From Verrucomicrobiota bacterium (GTDB lineage: Bacteria > Verrucomicrobiota > Verrucomicrobiia > Limisphaerales > UBA9464), in the NCBI GenBank assembly GCA_947471985.1, contig CANIZL010000042.1, positions 1-52,728 on the forward strand: a stretch of DNA of 52,728 nucleotides. The letters are read 5' to 3'. The notes under the pieces were generated by a model that had not been told where the DNA came from, did not search any database, and saw nothing but the letters and a program-made list of their open reading frames with translations. The position numbers were made by a program, and so were the translations under genes. Shown piece after piece: positions 27,232 through 35,326 of this stretch (the stretch's first letter is position 1; each line of letters opens with the position of its first letter).

Positions 27232-28890
27232 TTAGAACCGCACGCGGACCAGGGAAAAATCGTCCTCCAGGCTGTCGTCGCCGCGCACTTTGCGGGCGGA
27301 AGTCACCAACGGGTCCAGCGAGTTGCCCGTGGCGACCCCGTCCTGGTGGGCGGATTGGGCGAATTCATCCACTGTCCAGATGGTGCCGTCCGGTCGCGTG
27401 ATCTCGTAAACGCCATCGCTGATGATCAGGAGGGTGGCGCCCTCGGGGATGTAGGTGCTGACCTCGGAGTACTTCACTTCGGGCATGGCGCCGACGACGA
27501 GCTCGGATTTACCCAGGCGAAGCGGGAGCGCGGAACCATCGGACGAATAAAGCAGTCCCGGCGGATGACCACCGCAGGAGCACCGCAATTGGCGGGTCTG
27601 ACGGTTCCAGACCCCGTACCAGAGGGTGAAATACATCTGGTTTTGCCGATCCATGTCGAAGATCCGGTTCAAGCTCCCCATCACTTCCGCCGGTGCGCGG
27701 AAATCAATGCCGGGCAGGGAACTGCTGCGCAGAACGTTGAGGGCCGAGATGGAGAGCAGCGCCGCGCCGACGCCGTGGCCGCAGACATCCAGCAGGTAGA
27801 TCGCAAAATGATCGGGATCGATCCAGTGATACCCGAAGGCATCGCCCCCGAGCTGGGTGGACGGGATGAAAACCCAATCGGCGTGAGGCAGCACCTCGTG
27901 TTTCTCGGGGAGCAGGGCCTGAACATAGGCGGCGGCCTCCGCCAGTTCCGCCGCCAGTTGCCGCTGGCTTTTTTCCAGCGCGGTGAAGGCGAGTCGGCGT
28001 TCGCGGGCCTCCAGATTCTGCATCAGGACGGCCCCGAGGGAGTCGGCGAAGGATTCTTCATCCGGATGCCAGTGACGCACCGCTTGGCTGGCGGTGCAGA
28101 CCATCAGCCCAACGGCAACGCCGGCCCGGTGCAGCGTGATTTGCAACGTGGCATTGGATGCGGTTCCGGTTGGCCACCGGCCCGCGAGGGGATCCTCTTC
28201 CGCGCGCGCGACCGCGAGGACCGACCGCTGGTTCATGGCGATCCACCGGGCCGCATTAAACTCAACGCTGTGGGACTGGGTTTCCCAGGGGGCATCGGCG
28301 CGCGTGCTGCCTTGGTGCCGGAGCAGGGGACCCTCGACCCACCAGACGGAAACTTCCTGACAGTTGAGGGTGGTTCGCGCCACGGCGGTGACCTTACCCG
28401 TCAAGATCGACACGTCGTCCTGATGCAACTCCGCGGCGTGGTTGAGTTCCACGAGGGCGTTCTTCTGGGCCTGCAGGCGCAGTTGATGCGCCTGTTGTTC
28501 GGCCTCGCGTTCCTTCCGTTGGGTGATGTCGCGGGCCACCAGGACGACGCACGTACCGGCGCCGGGAACGTCGTGGATCACGCGGCTCCGGGACTCCAGC
28601 CACACCCAGGAGCCGTCCTTGTGGCGCATGCGGTATTCCAGGCGTTTGCCGGTGCCGGTGGCCAGTGCCTCCTCGAAACGATCGCGGACATTCTGGATGT
28701 CGTCGGGATGCAACGTGGAGGTGGAATCCCCGGACTCCAGCTCGGCCCGGGCAAACCCCAGAGTCAAGCTGTACGCGTCATTGAACCAGACCCGCCGACG
28801 CTGACTATCGATGATGGCGATCAGGTCATGAATGTTCTCACGCAGCAGCGTGAGGAGCTCCTCATTGGTGATGAACGGTTGAGATGACAC
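27232..28890 (-). CDS. PAS-GAF-SpoIIE protein phosphatase (RsbU-like)
   Basis: The ~552-residue cytoplasmic regulator has a PAS domain (~15-125: 'HDLIAIIDSQRRRVWFNDAY' and a PAC-like 'RMRHKDGSWVWLESRSRV'), a GAF-like domain (~170-310), a coiled segment 'ARERRLAFTALEKSQRQLA', and a C-terminal SpoIIE/PP2C-type phosphatase. The last contains 'GGDAFGYHWIDPDHFAIYLLDVCGHG' with the metal-binding Asp, and 'ISDGVYEITRPDG'. Such proteins dephosphorylate STAS-domain anti-anti-sigma factors, and a STAS gene lies divergently at 29051. GTG 28890 is the preferred start, since upstream residues look antisense-derived. It converges on the ceramidase-like gene with only 3 bases between the two stops. Confidence 0.88.
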   Translation of the reverse strand: MSSQPFITNEELLTLLRENIHDLIAIIDSQRRRVWFNDAYSLTLGFARAELESGDSTSTLHPDDIQNVRDRFEEALATGTGKRLEYRMRHKDGSWVWLESRSRVIHDVPGAGTCVVLVARDITQRKEREAEQQAHQLRLQAQKNALVELNHAAELHQDDVSILTGKVTAVARTTLNCQEVSVWWVEGPLLRHQGSTRADAPWETQSHSVEFNAARWIAMNQRSVLAVARAEEDPLAGRWPTGTASNATLQITLHRAGVAVGLMVCTASQAVRHWHPDEESFADSLGAVLMQNLEARERRLAFTALEKSQRQLAAELAEAAAYVQALLPEKHEVLPHADWVFIPSTQLGGDAFGYHWIDPDHFAIYLLDVCGHGVGAALLSISALNVLRSSSLPGIDFRAPAEVMGSLNRIFDMDRQNQMYFTLWYGVWNRQTRQLRCSCGGHPPGLLYSSDGSALPLRLGKSELVVGAMPEVKYSEVSTYIPEGATLLIISDGVYEITRPDGTIWTVDEFAQSAHQDGVATGNSLDPLVTSARKVRGDDSLEDDFSLVRVRF

Positions 28891-29005
28891 GACGGAATCG
28901 AATCCTAGGCCTTCACCTATTCCATGTACCGGCGTGATGGGCAAGTCTTCTAAACGTAACCAAAACCGTTTTGGCGCCGGCCGGATCCTGCCATATGTGA
29001 AGCTC

Positions 29006-29031
29006 TTGAACGGCGACCGGACATTGAACGG
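29006..29031. repeat. Direct repeat TTGAACGG x2, 18-base period
   Basis: TTGAACGG occurs at 29006-29013 and again at 29024-29031, ending 19 bases before the STAS gene start in the divergent intergenic region. The spacing is about two helical turns less two bases, and it could be an operator or a chance repeat. No clear -10/-35 pair was recognised around it. Confidence 0.3.
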
Positions 29032-29050
29032 TGGCCCGCGAGACTTGGCC

Positions 29051-29395
29051 ATGAATCTTACGATTGAAGAACTGGAAGACGGCATCCGCTGCGTGGGGCT
29101 CCAGGGACGACTGGATCTGGCGGGAAGTGCCGCCATTGATTTGAAATTCAGCAGTCACGCGGCTTCGGCGCGGGGCCTGGTCCTGGTGGATCTGAGCGGG
29201 GTGGAGTTTCTGGCGTCCATTGGCATCCGCACGTTCCTCACGGCCGCCAAGGCCCAGCAACGCCGGGGTGGGCGGATGGTTTTGTGCAACGCGATCCCGT
29301 CGGTGGCGAAGGTGATTGAGACCGCCGGCCTGGGATCGGTCATCCCGCTGGCGGCCGATCGCGCCGCGGGGATCGCGTGGTTGTTGGCGAAATAG
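29051..29395 (+). CDS. STAS-domain anti-sigma factor antagonist
   Basis: The 114-residue single STAS domain begins 'MNLTIEELEDGIRCVGLQG' and contains the phospho-acceptor loop 'DLSGVEFLASIGIRTFL', where Ser56 is the expected phosphorylated residue. These proteins bind and neutralise an anti-sigma kinase when dephosphorylated. The divergently encoded SpoIIE phosphatase (27232-28890) is the natural partner. No RsbW-like kinase or sigma factor is in the window, so the target lies elsewhere. ATG 29051 was chosen because the residues before it in the longer reading do not belong to the domain. Confidence 0.9.
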   Translation: MNLTIEELEDGIRCVGLQGRLDLAGSAAIDLKFSSHAASARGLVLVDLSGVEFLASIGIRTFLTAAKAQQRRGGRMVLCNAIPSVAKVIETAGLGSVIPLAADRAAGIAWLLAK

Positions 29396-29598
29396 GTGGC
29401 GCTGTATCTGAGGCAACCGCGGGACCACACCCCGCAGGGGCGCCAGAGCTGGGGCAGGCCGGGCGAGTTGCGGGCGGTAACCCACGTCTTCCGCCGATTC
29501 CTTGCTTGGGTCAGCTGCTTTCCTACCGTCGGACGACAGTGAAAACATCAATGCAGCGATCCGCCGCGGACCAACCGTGGTTGGGGCGGTAATATCCG

Positions 29599-30729
29599 GT
29601 GAAGGATTCGCACGGTATTTTTGGCGGGGCTTACCTGGGCAAACGGGTGCTGGTGACCGGCCACACCGGCTTCAAGGGCGGATGGCTGTCGCTTTGGCTG
29701 CGCGAATTGGGCGCGGAAGTCCACGGGCTGGCGCTGCCGGCACCTGCGGGGCCTAATCTTCATTCACTGATCCAACCCGGGACATTCCAACAGGAAGTCA
29801 CGGCAGATATGGGCGATGCCGCTGCGGTCCAGGCGGCCGTGGGGCGGATTCGTCCTGAGTTCATTTTCCATCTGGCCGCCCAGCCACTGGTCCGCCGCTC
29901 TTACGTGGCTCCGGTGGAAACCGTGCAGACCAACGTGCTCGGGACCGTGAATTTGTTGGAGGCCGTCCGGCAGCTCGGATGGCCCTGCCACGTGGTCGTG
30001 GTGACCACCGACAAATGTTACCTGAATCAGGACTGGGTTCACGGCTACCGCGAGACGGATCCGCTGGGCGGCCATGATGTCTATTCGGCCAGTAAGGCGG
30101 CCTGCGAAGTGCTGGTTGCCGCCTGGCGGAAGTCGTTCTTCGAGCCGGATCCGCGACTGGGTGCTGTGGTGACGGCCCGGGGCGGAAATGTCATTGGCGG
30201 TGGGGATTTTGCTGCGGATCGCCTGGTGCCAGACTGCATTCGCTCGCTGGCGGCCGGGGAAGCCATTCGGGTCCGCAATCCCCAATCCACGCGTCCCTGG
30301 CAGCACGTGCTGGATTGCCTGAGCGGGTACCTTTGGTACGGGGCTTCTTTGAGCGCGCCGGGGGCAAAAGCACGGGTCGCTGGCTCCCTGAATTTTGGTC
30401 CCTTGATCCGCGATAACCGCGACGTTCAGTCCTTGGTTGAAGCCTTGCTGGAGCATTGGCCGGGCCGCTGGGTGGATGCCTCCGATCCCTGGGCGCCGCA
30501 TGAAGCGGGTCGATTGCACCTGGCGACGGATCTCGCCGCGGCACAGCTGGGCTGGCAACCCACTTGGGGCTTTGCGGAAACGGTGCGGCGGACCGCGGCG
30601 TGGTATCAGCAATTTTATCAGCGAGGGCCGCGGGCCATGCGGACGCTTTCCCTGCGGCAGATCGAGGCCTTCGTTCGGGATGCCGCGCTGGCGGGTTTGC
30701 CGTGGGCGCAGGAGAAAGGCAGCCGATGA
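29599..30729 (+). CDS. rfbG: CDP-glucose 4,6-dehydratase
   Basis: RfbG converts CDP-D-glucose to CDP-4-keto-6-deoxyglucose, the entry step to 3,6-dideoxy and related sugars. The 376-residue short-chain-dehydrogenase-type protein has the NAD-binding 'RVLVTGHTGFKGGWLSLWL', a signature of this enzyme class (GHTGFKG), 'FHLAAQPLVRRSY', 'VVTTDKCY', and the catalytic Tyr162/Lys166 in Y-S-A-S-K. It starts at GTG 29599 and its stop overlaps the following gene as ATGA. The partner cytidylyltransferase gene rfbF is not next to it, so CDP-glucose must come from elsewhere in the genome. Confidence 0.93.
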   Translation: MKDSHGIFGGAYLGKRVLVTGHTGFKGGWLSLWLRELGAEVHGLALPAPAGPNLHSLIQPGTFQQEVTADMGDAAAVQAAVGRIRPEFIFHLAAQPLVRRSYVAPVETVQTNVLGTVNLLEAVRQLGWPCHVVVVTTDKCYLNQDWVHGYRETDPLGGHDVYSASKAACEVLVAAWRKSFFEPDPRLGAVVTARGGNVIGGGDFAADRLVPDCIRSLAAGEAIRVRNPQSTRPWQHVLDCLSGYLWYGASLSAPGAKARVAGSLNFGPLIRDNRDVQSLVEALLEHWPGRWVDASDPWAPHEAGRLHLATDLAAAQLGWQPTWGFAETVRRTAAWYQQFYQRGPRAMRTLSLRQIEAFVRDAALAGLPWAQEKGSR

Positions 30730-31958
30730 ACGTGCATCCATTAACCTGTCGTTCCTGTGGCGCGGCGCGCGGCCGGCTCATTCTGGATCTCGGAAATCAA
30801 CCGCTGGCCAACAATCTCCTGGCCCCGGCGGACCTGGGCCGCGCGGAGCCACGATTTCCGCTGCGTCTGGCTTTATGCGAGGCGTGCTGGCTGGTGCAGA
30901 TCACGGATATCGTCCCGCCCGTAACGCTGTTTTCCGAATACCTTTATTTCTCGTCCTTCAGCGATGCGATGCTCCGGCACGCGGCTGAAGCGGTGACGGG
31001 ATACATTCAGGAGTTCTCGTTGGGCGCTGGCAGCCACGTCGTCGAGGTCGCCAGCAACGACGGCTATCTGCTGCGCAATTTTGTCGCGGCCGGCATTCCC
31101 TGTCTCGGGATCGAGCCGGCGCGAAACATTGCGGAAGTGGCCCGGCGACAGGGGGTGGAAACGATCAGCCGCTTTTTTGGCAGTGAACTCGCGGATGAAT
31201 TGGTCGCGCAGGGCCGCCCGGCCGATCTGATTCTCGGCAACAACGTTTTCGCGCACGCCCCGGATCCGAATGATTTCGTGGGCGGCCTGGCCCGCTTGCT
31301 GAAGCCCGACGGACGGATCGTTCTGGAATTCCCGTATGCCTGCGATCTGATCGAGCATGTGGAGTTCGACACCATTTATCACGAGCACGTCTTTTACTTC
31401 ACGCTCACCGCCTTGTTGCCGTTGTTTGCCCGGCATGGATTGGAGATTTTCGCGGTGCGCCGATTGCCGATCCACGGGGGATCGCTGCGGTTGTCAGCGG
31501 GTCGAGTGGGGGCCCATCCGGTGACTGCCTCCGTGGCGGCGCTGTTGCAGGAAGAGCAGGCCAAGGGCGTTAATTCACCGAAATATTACGCGGACTTCGC
31601 CGACCGTGTGCAACGCATCCGCGGTGATCTGCTGGATTTGCTGCGATCGCTGAAGGCGGCGGGCAAATCGATTGCCGCGTATGGAGCCTCCGCCAAGGGC
31701 AGCACCCTGTTGAATTTCTACGGGCTGGGGTCGGAGACGCTGGATTTTGTGGCGGATCGGAGTACGGCCAAACAGGGGCGGCTGACGCCGGGGGCCCATT
31801 TGCCGATTGTGGCGGCGGAAGAATTGGCGCAACGACGGCCGGACTATGCCGTGTTGCTCACCTGGAATTTTGCGGAGGAGATTTTGCGGCAACAGCAGGC
31901 GTATCGGATGGCGGGTGGGAAATTCATCGTGCCCGTCCCGGAGGTGCGCGTTCTGTGA
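30726..31958 (+). CDS. NDP-hexose C-methyltransferase (TylCIII/CloU-type)
   Basis: The 410-residue protein has the three-part architecture of sugar C-methyltransferases. The N-terminal zinc unit has Cys pairs ('CRSCGAARG' and 'CEACWLVQ'). The central SAM domain has 'HVVEVASNDGYLLRNF' and 'LGNNVFAHAPDPNDFV', and the C-terminal domain has 'IAAYGASAKGSTLLNFYGL'. The conserved 'YHEHVFYFT' contains the catalytic Tyr-His-Glu-His. Such enzymes add a methyl group to C3 of 4-keto-deoxysugars. It overlaps rfbG by four bases, so its likely substrate is the CDP-4-keto-6-deoxy sugar made by RfbG or a derivative. Confidence 0.9.
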   Translation: MNVHPLTCRSCGAARGRLILDLGNQPLANNLLAPADLGRAEPRFPLRLALCEACWLVQITDIVPPVTLFSEYLYFSSFSDAMLRHAAEAVTGYIQEFSLGAGSHVVEVASNDGYLLRNFVAAGIPCLGIEPARNIAEVARRQGVETISRFFGSELADELVAQGRPADLILGNNVFAHAPDPNDFVGGLARLLKPDGRIVLEFPYACDLIEHVEFDTIYHEHVFYFTLTALLPLFARHGLEIFAVRRLPIHGGSLRLSAGRVGAHPVTASVAALLQEEQAKGVNSPKYYADFADRVQRIRGDLLDLLRSLKAAGKSIAAYGASAKGSTLLNFYGLGSETLDFVADRSTAKQGRLTPGAHLPIVAAEELAQRRPDYAVLLTWNFAEEILRQQQAYRMAGGKFIVPVPEVRVL

Positions 31959-32034
31959 TTCGGGGCGGCTCCAGCCCGAATTCGAACCGGTTGCCTTGGC
32001 CGGATCGCATGATTCATCCTCTGCTGTCTGCGTC

Positions 32035-32589
32035 ATGAAATTCCACCCGACCACACTGAACGGGCTCTGGCGGATTGAGCTGGAACCCCGCGAAGACGAG
32101 CGGGGTTTTCTCGCCCGAACGTTTTGTGAGGCGGAATTTGCCGCCCACGGACTCAATACCCGCTGGCCCCAGGCCAATCTCACGCGGACTCATCGGCGCG
32201 GTTCGATCCGTGGACTCCACTGGCAGGCTGAACCGAGACCGGAAGTGAAATTGATCCGCTGCGTGCGTGGGGCGATTTGGGATGTACTTGTGGACGTCCG
32301 CCCCGCTTCACCGACGTGCGGCCGCTGGGAGGCGTTCGAACTCACGGCGGACGGGCGCGATCAGCTCTATGTGCCGGCCGGATTCGCCCACGGATTTCAA
32401 TGCGTGGAAGCCGAGTCCGAGGTGTCCTATTTGATGGGGGACAGCTACGTGGCTGAACTCAGCCGCGGATTGCGATGGAATGATCCGCACGTCGGCATTC
32501 GTTGGCCCTTGCTCCCGACGGTGCTTTCCCCGCGGGATGCGACTCTGCCCCTGTGGGCTGAATTGCCAACGGAAGGGCACGTCGGATGA
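32035..32589 (+). CDS. dTDP-4-dehydrorhamnose 3,5-epimerase family protein
   Basis: This 184-residue RmlC-type cupin begins 'KFHPTTLNGLWRIELEPREDERG'. It carries the conserved 'GFLARTFCEAEF', the His of 'SIRGLHWQ', 'VKLIRCVRGAIWDVLVDVR' and 'LYVPAGFAHGFQC', so the catalytic His and core residues are present. The context is a CDP-sugar set rather than a dTDP-rhamnose set, so it probably epimerises a CDP-4-keto sugar. The gene symbol rfbC is therefore withheld. The ATG at 32035 is 76 bases after the methyltransferase stop, and its own stop overlaps the next start (ATGA). Confidence 0.88.
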   Translation: MKFHPTTLNGLWRIELEPREDERGFLARTFCEAEFAAHGLNTRWPQANLTRTHRRGSIRGLHWQAEPRPEVKLIRCVRGAIWDVLVDVRPASPTCGRWEAFELTADGRDQLYVPAGFAHGFQCVEAESEVSYLMGDSYVAELSRGLRWNDPHVGIRWPLLPTVLSPRDATLPLWAELPTEGHVG

Positions 32590-33230
32590 ATTCCGCAAAC
32601 TCACCGCGACCGATCGTGTTCTGGGGCGCAACGGGACAGTGCCTGGTGCTGGAGGAACTGGTGACGTGCCTGGGGTATCGTCTGGTCGCGCTGGTGGATC
32701 GCAATCCCGCCCTGGTCTCGCCGTATCCGCAGGTGCCGCTATTTGCCGATGAGAATGCCTTTCGCGTGTGGCGCGATCAGCAGTCCGGGCCGTTGTATGG
32801 ATTGGTGGCGGTGGGGGGCACCCACGGAGGCGTCCGCCTCGAATTGCAGGCCCGCTTGATGGAGTTGGGATTGGAGATTCCCGTGGCGATTCATCCGCGG
32901 GCCCAGGTTTCGCCGTCGGCGCAGGTGGGTTTGGGGGGGCAGATACTGGCCGGAGCGAACGTTGCGGCCCGGGCCCGGCTCGGACGCGCCGTTATCATTA
33001 ATCACCTCGCCAACGTGGATCACGAATGCGAGCTCGGAGACGGGGTTCACCTAGCACCCGGTGCCACATTGTGCGGGTGCGTCCAGGTCGAGGATCATGC
33101 CTTCATTGGCGCCGGGGCCGTCGTGCTGCCCCGTCGGCGTATCGGTCGCGGCGCCGTCATCGGTGCGGGGGCAGTGGTGACCCGCGACGTGCCGCCGGGC
33201 ACGACGGTGCGGGGCAATCCGGCCCGTTGA
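32586..33230 (+). CDS. NeuD/PglD-type sugar O- or N-acyltransferase
   Basis: The 214-residue protein has an N-terminal Rossmann-like substrate domain ('PIVFWGATGQCLVLEELV', 'YGLVAVGGTHGGVRLELQ') followed by a left-handed beta-helix of hexapeptide repeats ('VSPSAQVGLGGQILAGANV', 'LGDGVHLAPGATLCG', 'GAVIGAGAVVTRDVPPG'). The His in 'HLANVDHECE' is the likely general base. PglD and perosamine N-acetyltransferases acylate 4-amino sugars; NeuD acetylates sialic acid. With the adjacent aminotransferase, N-acylation of an amino sugar is plausible. Start and stop are coupled to the upstream epimerase by a 4-base overlap. Confidence 0.88.
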   Translation: MNSANSPRPIVFWGATGQCLVLEELVTCLGYRLVALVDRNPALVSPYPQVPLFADENAFRVWRDQQSGPLYGLVAVGGTHGGVRLELQARLMELGLEIPVAIHPRAQVSPSAQVGLGGQILAGANVAARARLGRAVIINHLANVDHECELGDGVHLAPGATLCGCVQVEDHAFIGAGAVVLPRRRIGRGAVIGAGAVVTRDVPPGTTVRGNPAR

Positions 33231-33276
33231 GTTCCTGGTGCTTCACCCATTTTTTGCTGCCATTGGTTCTCCCCTT

Positions 33277-34425
33277 GTGAAGACGCCCTCTCCCATCCCG
33301 GTCTCCGGTCCCTGGATCACCCAGCGCGAAATTGATTACGTCACGGACGCTGTGAAGACCGCGTGGTATGGTGACGCCGGAGTCTACAATCAACGTTTCG
33401 AGCAGGCCTTCGCCGACTACCTTTCCGTGCGCTACGCGGTCAGCTTGCCGTCGTGCACCTCAGCCATTCATTTGTCCCTGGCCGCGCTGGGTATCGGGCC
33501 GGGGGATGAAGTCATTGTGCCCGAGTGCACGTGGATCGCTTCGGCGGCGCCCATTACCTACACGGGAGCCACCACAGTATTTGCGGATATCGATCCCGGG
33601 ACGTGGTGTTTGTGCCCGGATTCGTTTGCCGCCTGTCTCACGCCCCGGACCCGGGCGGTCATACCGGTCGATCTCTACGGGAACGTCGCGGACTACCAGC
33701 GCATTGGCGAGATCGCCCGGCGTCACGGGGTGGCGGTCATTGAGGACGCCGCGGAGGCCATCGGGGCGGAGTTTCATGGGCGGCGGGCCGGCAGTATGGG
33801 GGACACCGGGGTGTTCAGTTTTCACGGATCCAAAACGCTGACCACCGGCGAGGGCGGTATGCTCGTTACGGATCGGGAGGATCTATACCGCCGGGTCCTG
33901 CAATTGCGGGATCATGGTCGCAAGCCGGGGGATAAGTTCTTTTTCAACTCGGAGGTCGGGTTCAAGTACAAGATGACCGCCCTGCAGGCGGCGCTCGGTC
34001 TGGCGCAGTTGGAACGGATCGACGAGTTGATCACCCGTAAGCGCGAGATCTTTGATTGGTACCGGGCACGGCTCGCGGCGGTGCCGGGCATCACGCTGAA
34101 TCACGAGGCACCCGGCACCCGGAGTGGTTATTGGATGATCACCGTGATTTTGGCGCCGGAACTCGGTTGGAGGAAGGAGCCCTTGCAGGAGGCGCTCGCG
34201 CGGGTGGGCATCGATTGCCGTCCCTTCTTTCATCCCCTGAGTTCGATTCCGGCGTACGCGGAAACCGCACCGGCGATCGGTGCGCGCGAACGGAACGTGA
34301 ACGCGTACCGGGTGAGCCCGTGGGGCCTTAATCTGCCCTCGGCTTTGAATCTCACCGAGGCGCAAGTGGATCACGTCTGCACCGTGCTGCTGGAATTGCT
34401 GAAGCAACCACCGGTGACGGTTTGA
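33277..34425 (+). CDS. DegT/DnrJ/EryC1/StrS-family sugar aminotransferase
   Basis: This 382-residue PLP enzyme transfers an amino group to a keto sugar. Signatures include 'SGPWITQREIDYVTDAVKT' at the N-terminus, 'VSLPSCTSAIHLSLAALGI', 'VIPVDLYGNVADY', 'VIEDAAEAIGAEF' with the PLP-stacking region, and 'FSFHGSKTLTTGEGG' in which Lys186 forms the Schiff base. A perosamine-synthetase-like role on a 4-keto-6-deoxy sugar fits the neighbours. GTG 33277 gives the usual short leader before the conserved N-terminus; GTG 33238, eight bases after the upstream stop, is an alternative. It converges on the GT2 gene with 18 bases between stops. Confidence 0.92.
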   Translation: MKTPSPIPVSGPWITQREIDYVTDAVKTAWYGDAGVYNQRFEQAFADYLSVRYAVSLPSCTSAIHLSLAALGIGPGDEVIVPECTWIASAAPITYTGATTVFADIDPGTWCLCPDSFAACLTPRTRAVIPVDLYGNVADYQRIGEIARRHGVAVIEDAAEAIGAEFHGRRAGSMGDTGVFSFHGSKTLTTGEGGMLVTDREDLYRRVLQLRDHGRKPGDKFFFNSEVGFKYKMTALQAALGLAQLERIDELITRKREIFDWYRARLAAVPGITLNHEAPGTRSGYWMITVILAPELGWRKEPLQEALARVGIDCRPFFHPLSSIPAYAETAPAIGARERNVNAYRVSPWGLNLPSALNLTEAQVDHVCTVLLELLKQPPVTV

Positions 34426-34443
34426 CCGCGCCGCACGCCTGGT

Positions 34444-35310
34444 TCAGGCGGCCGGCTTCTTCCAGTGCCGGCGGAAACGCTCCACCCAGCAACGCAGGTT
34501 TAATTCCAGGATGATGAGCGCAATGCGGGTGCGGGCTCGGGCCGAGAAATCCTGCGACAACTTCCAGGTGCGTCCGCCAAAACGCCACAGGGGCACCAGG
34601 TGTTCGACCCACGTGGTGCGGAATTTTCGGAAGATGTGAGGGTCGTGGCTCGCTCCCTGAACTCCGAGGACGACGGAACCGGCCGTGGAGCGGCGGAACT
34701 TTCCCAGTCGCGCCATTTCCAGCATCAACACCCAGTCCGAAGCCAGGAACGTCGGTCCGCCAAAGGCCCGCGCCGAGAGGAGGGCTTCGCGACGGAAAAG
34801 TGAATAAAACCTGCCGTTCGCATGCCAGCGGGTGAAGAAAGCGAGCACGCGTGCCTCGGGCGTTTCTTGTTCCAATCCGCCATCTCCCATGACCACCGGA
34901 TCCAACCCTCCGTTTTCAAAGCGGACCGGGGACGTCGACGCCACGTACTCGGGATGCTCGTGGAGGAAAGCCGCATTTACGGTGACGAAATTCGATGATC
35001 GCACATCATCGGCCGCCGCCCACATGAAGTAGGGGCCGCGTGCGTTTTGCAGCACGTAGAGAAAATTGGGCGCGGCCCCGATATTCTCTTTTTGTCGGAC
35101 GTAACGAATGCGGGAATCGCGGGCTTGAAAACGTTCGCAGATGGCCCGCGTGTCGTCCGTGGAGGCGTTGTCTGAAATGAGGATGTCGAGATGCGGGTAG
35201 TCCTGGTTGAGCACTGATTCCAGGGCGGCAGCGAGGGTTTTCCCGCCGTTGTAGACGGGGATGCCAATGGAAACGACGGGCGGTTCGGCTCGGGTGACGG
35301 GGGGAGTCAT
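34444..35310 (-). CDS. Glycosyltransferase family 2 protein
   Basis: The 288-residue GT-A fold enzyme opens with 'VVSIGIPVYNGGKTLAAAL', then 'HLDILISDNASTDDTRAI', and has the metal/nucleotide-binding D-D of 'MWAAADDVRSSN'. The C-terminal part is basic and partly hydrophobic, suggesting loose membrane association. It likely transfers a sugar during surface-glycan assembly, perhaps the CDP-sugar made by the cluster it faces. ATG 35310 lies 16 bases after the helicase stop; a TTG at 35322 is an alternative. It is the downstream gene of a minus-strand pair with the SNF2 helicase, which has an unrelated function. Confidence 0.9.
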   Translation of the reverse strand: MTPPVTRAEPPVVSIGIPVYNGGKTLAAALESVLNQDYPHLDILISDNASTDDTRAICERFQARDSRIRYVRQKENIGAAPNFLYVLQNARGPYFMWAAADDVRSSNFVTVNAAFLHEHPEYVASTSPVRFENGGLDPVVMGDGGLEQETPEARVLAFFTRWHANGRFYSLFRREALLSARAFGGPTFLASDWVLMLEMARLGKFRRSTAGSVVLGVQGASHDPHIFRKFRTTWVEHLVPLWRFGGRTWKLSQDFSARARTRIALIILELNLRCWVERFRRHWKKPAA

Positions 35311-35326
35311 GGCAGCGGTCAACGGT

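Noticed and set aside
27346-28887. 513-codon plus-strand frame opposite the SpoIIE phosphatase
   Set aside because: No motifs, and its composition mirrors the antisense of PAS/GAF/SpoIIE coding sequence.
29396-29598. tRNA or small RNA gene in the gap before rfbG
   Set aside because: No cloverleaf, T-loop sequence or CCA end could be found; only a short CCAACC/GGTTGG hairpin is present.
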